Positions 5,313-5,659 of a stretch of 5,659 nt of DNA are shown here, one piece after another. The position numbers and the translations under genes are program-made. Under the pieces are notes generated by a model. It was not told the DNA's origin. It made no database searches and saw only the letters and a program-made list of their open reading frames with translations. Numbering within the stretch: position 1 is the stretch's first letter; each line of letters starts with the position of its first letter. The stretch covers positions 62,425-68,083 of the forward strand of contig DAWV01000024.1 in assembly GCA_002506085.1 (NCBI GenBank), given 5' to 3'. The DNA comes from Methanocorpusculaceae archaeon UBA425 (GTDB lineage: Archaea; Halobacteriota; Methanomicrobia; Methanomicrobiales; Methanocorpusculaceae).

Positions 5313-5365
5313 GTCCAGGATTCTGTGTATTCCAGGTGATGACGGCGGGTGTACGGTATGAGTTG
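5261..5365. repeat. Spaced 10-base inverted repeat around the T-tracts
   Basis: CAACTCATAC at 5261-5270 is the exact reverse complement of GTATGAGTTG at 5356-5365, with 85 bases between them containing the T-tracts. The arms do not extend further except for one possible G-U pair inside. In RNA this would form a long-range stem; in DNA it could be terminal repeats of a very small element. A chance pair of this length in a region this size is unlikely but far from impossible. Confidence 0.4.
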
Positions 5366-5415
5366 AGAAGAGGGGGGATTCAGGCTGTACTTTTTTGATT
5401 AGATTCGGTTTTGCG

Positions 5416-5436
5416 GCCGGACCGGCAGACTTTTTT
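5416..5436 (+). terminator. Second terminator-like hairpin with T6
   Basis: GCCGG (5416-5420) and CCGGC (5422-5426) form a palindrome that can fold as a 4-bp GC stem with a 3-base loop. Four bases later come six T residues (5431-5436). It could act as a back-up terminator. No gene ends immediately before it, so its function is uncertain. Confidence 0.35.
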
Positions 5437-5476
5437 GCGGGTGAGGGGTGTGCGGGGTTTGGTTATCGGAGGGACC

Positions 5477-5520
5477 GGGGGCGAAGCCTTCGAGTACACT
5501 CGCTGTCGTTTTGCGCCCCC
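5477..5520 (+). other. G/C-run stem enclosing an inner palindrome
   Basis: GGGGGCG at 5477-5483 pairs perfectly with CGCCCCC at 5514-5520. Inside, CGAG/CTCG (5491-5494 with 5499-5502) can form a small hairpin, and CGAAGCCTTCG (5482-5492) is a further palindrome. The plan, a 7-bp GC-rich outer stem with an inner hairpin, resembles the structure at 5211-5257. No T-tract follows on either strand, so it is not an obvious terminator. Confidence 0.35.
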
Positions 5521-5617
5521 CCTTCCCGGCGAACAGAATTGGATTTGCCCAAGCGGGATTCTTTGGATGTACGTTGATTTCGTGTATGGCATAAGTGTGG
5601 ATAGATGAGAATTCCAC

Positions 5618-5644
5618 CGCGAATAATCGCGAATAATCGCGAAT
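5618..5644. repeat. Tandem 10-base repeat, CGCGAATAAT x 2.7
   Basis: CGCGAATAAT occurs at 5618-5627 and again at 5628-5637, followed by the partial copy CGCGAAT at 5638-5644. The copies are identical. The unit is close to one DNA helical turn, so the CGCG cores lie on the same face. The function is unknown. It may be simple slippage, or a set of protein sites in front of a gene beyond the window edge. Confidence 0.6.
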
Positions 5645-5659
5645 CGCATTTTTCCTGTT

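Larger units (their letters stand above)
5193..5659. other. Non-coding 3' region with hairpins, T-tracts and repeats
   Basis: This 467-base stretch has several short open frames on both strands, but none has a promoter or ribosome binding site and none resembles a known family. The composition changes sharply: runs of T and G on the plus strand alternate with GC-rich palindromes. It holds a nested hairpin with T-tracts (5211-5312), a spaced 10-base inverted repeat (5261-5270 and 5356-5365), a second hairpin with six T residues (5416-5436), a G/C-run stem (5477-5520) and a tandem repeat (5618-5644). No tRNA or other recognisable structural RNA was seen. Confidence 0.6.

Noticed and set aside
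5336..5342. Perfect C-box sequence GTGATGA in the 3' intergenic region
   Set aside because: No CTGA D or D' box follows at a suitable distance, so a guide RNA is not supported.
5380..5649. Overlapping short open frames on both strands in the 3' intergenic region
   Set aside because: The products are Arg-, Pro- and Gly-rich readings of hairpins and repeats. No start signals are visible and the frames compete with each other.
1..5659. CRISPR array, tRNA, rRNA, insertion sequence or defence cassette
   Set aside because: Both strands were read for regularly spaced repeats, cloverleaf features, transposase motifs and toxin-antitoxin pairs; none was found.

Overview
The window looks like a chromosomal segment of a methanogenic archaeon, most likely of the order Methanomicrobiales (Methanocorpusculum-like). 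This is an inference from several things seen together. There is a UPF0058-family gene, a family I know mainly from methanogens and other Euryarchaeota. There are archaeal TATA boxes about 25-35 bases before start codons, several leaderless starts, oligo-T termination tracts, moderate GC content, and secreted lipoproteins rich in N-glycosylation sequons. No database search was possible, so the genus is a guess.

Layout. Positions 1-67 may hold the last codons of a gene that begins outside the window. Positions 68-241 are non-coding, with small inverted repeats. At 242-1045 (+) is a RimK-type ATP-grasp ligase, possibly one that adds glutamate to a methanogen cofactor. At 1082-1489 (+) is a small lipoprotein with its own TATA box and an apparently leaderless start. 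Convergent to it at 1512-1802 (-) is a UPF0058 protein. A 120-base divergent promoter region separates it from a family II (Mn/Co-dependent) inorganic pyrophosphatase carrying a CBS-DRTGG-CBS regulatory insert; its best start is TTG at 1923. At 3597-5192 (+), behind a strong TATA box, lies a large lipoprotein of the calcineurin-like metallophosphoesterase superfamily. Positions 5193-5659 carry no convincing gene, but hold a nested hairpin with T-tracts, other inverted repeats and a 10-base tandem repeat.

How the genes fit together. They do not form one operon: nearly every gene has its own promoter, and orientations change. A loose phosphate theme links the cytoplasmic pyrophosphatase, which removes PPi from biosynthesis, with the extracellular metallophosphoesterase, but nothing shows they share a pathway. 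I see no CRISPR array, tRNA, rRNA, transposase, phage gene or toxin/defence cassette. The window is mostly ordinary housekeeping and cell-surface genes. Its less explained parts are the two flanking intergenic regions, which share an inverted 16-base motif.
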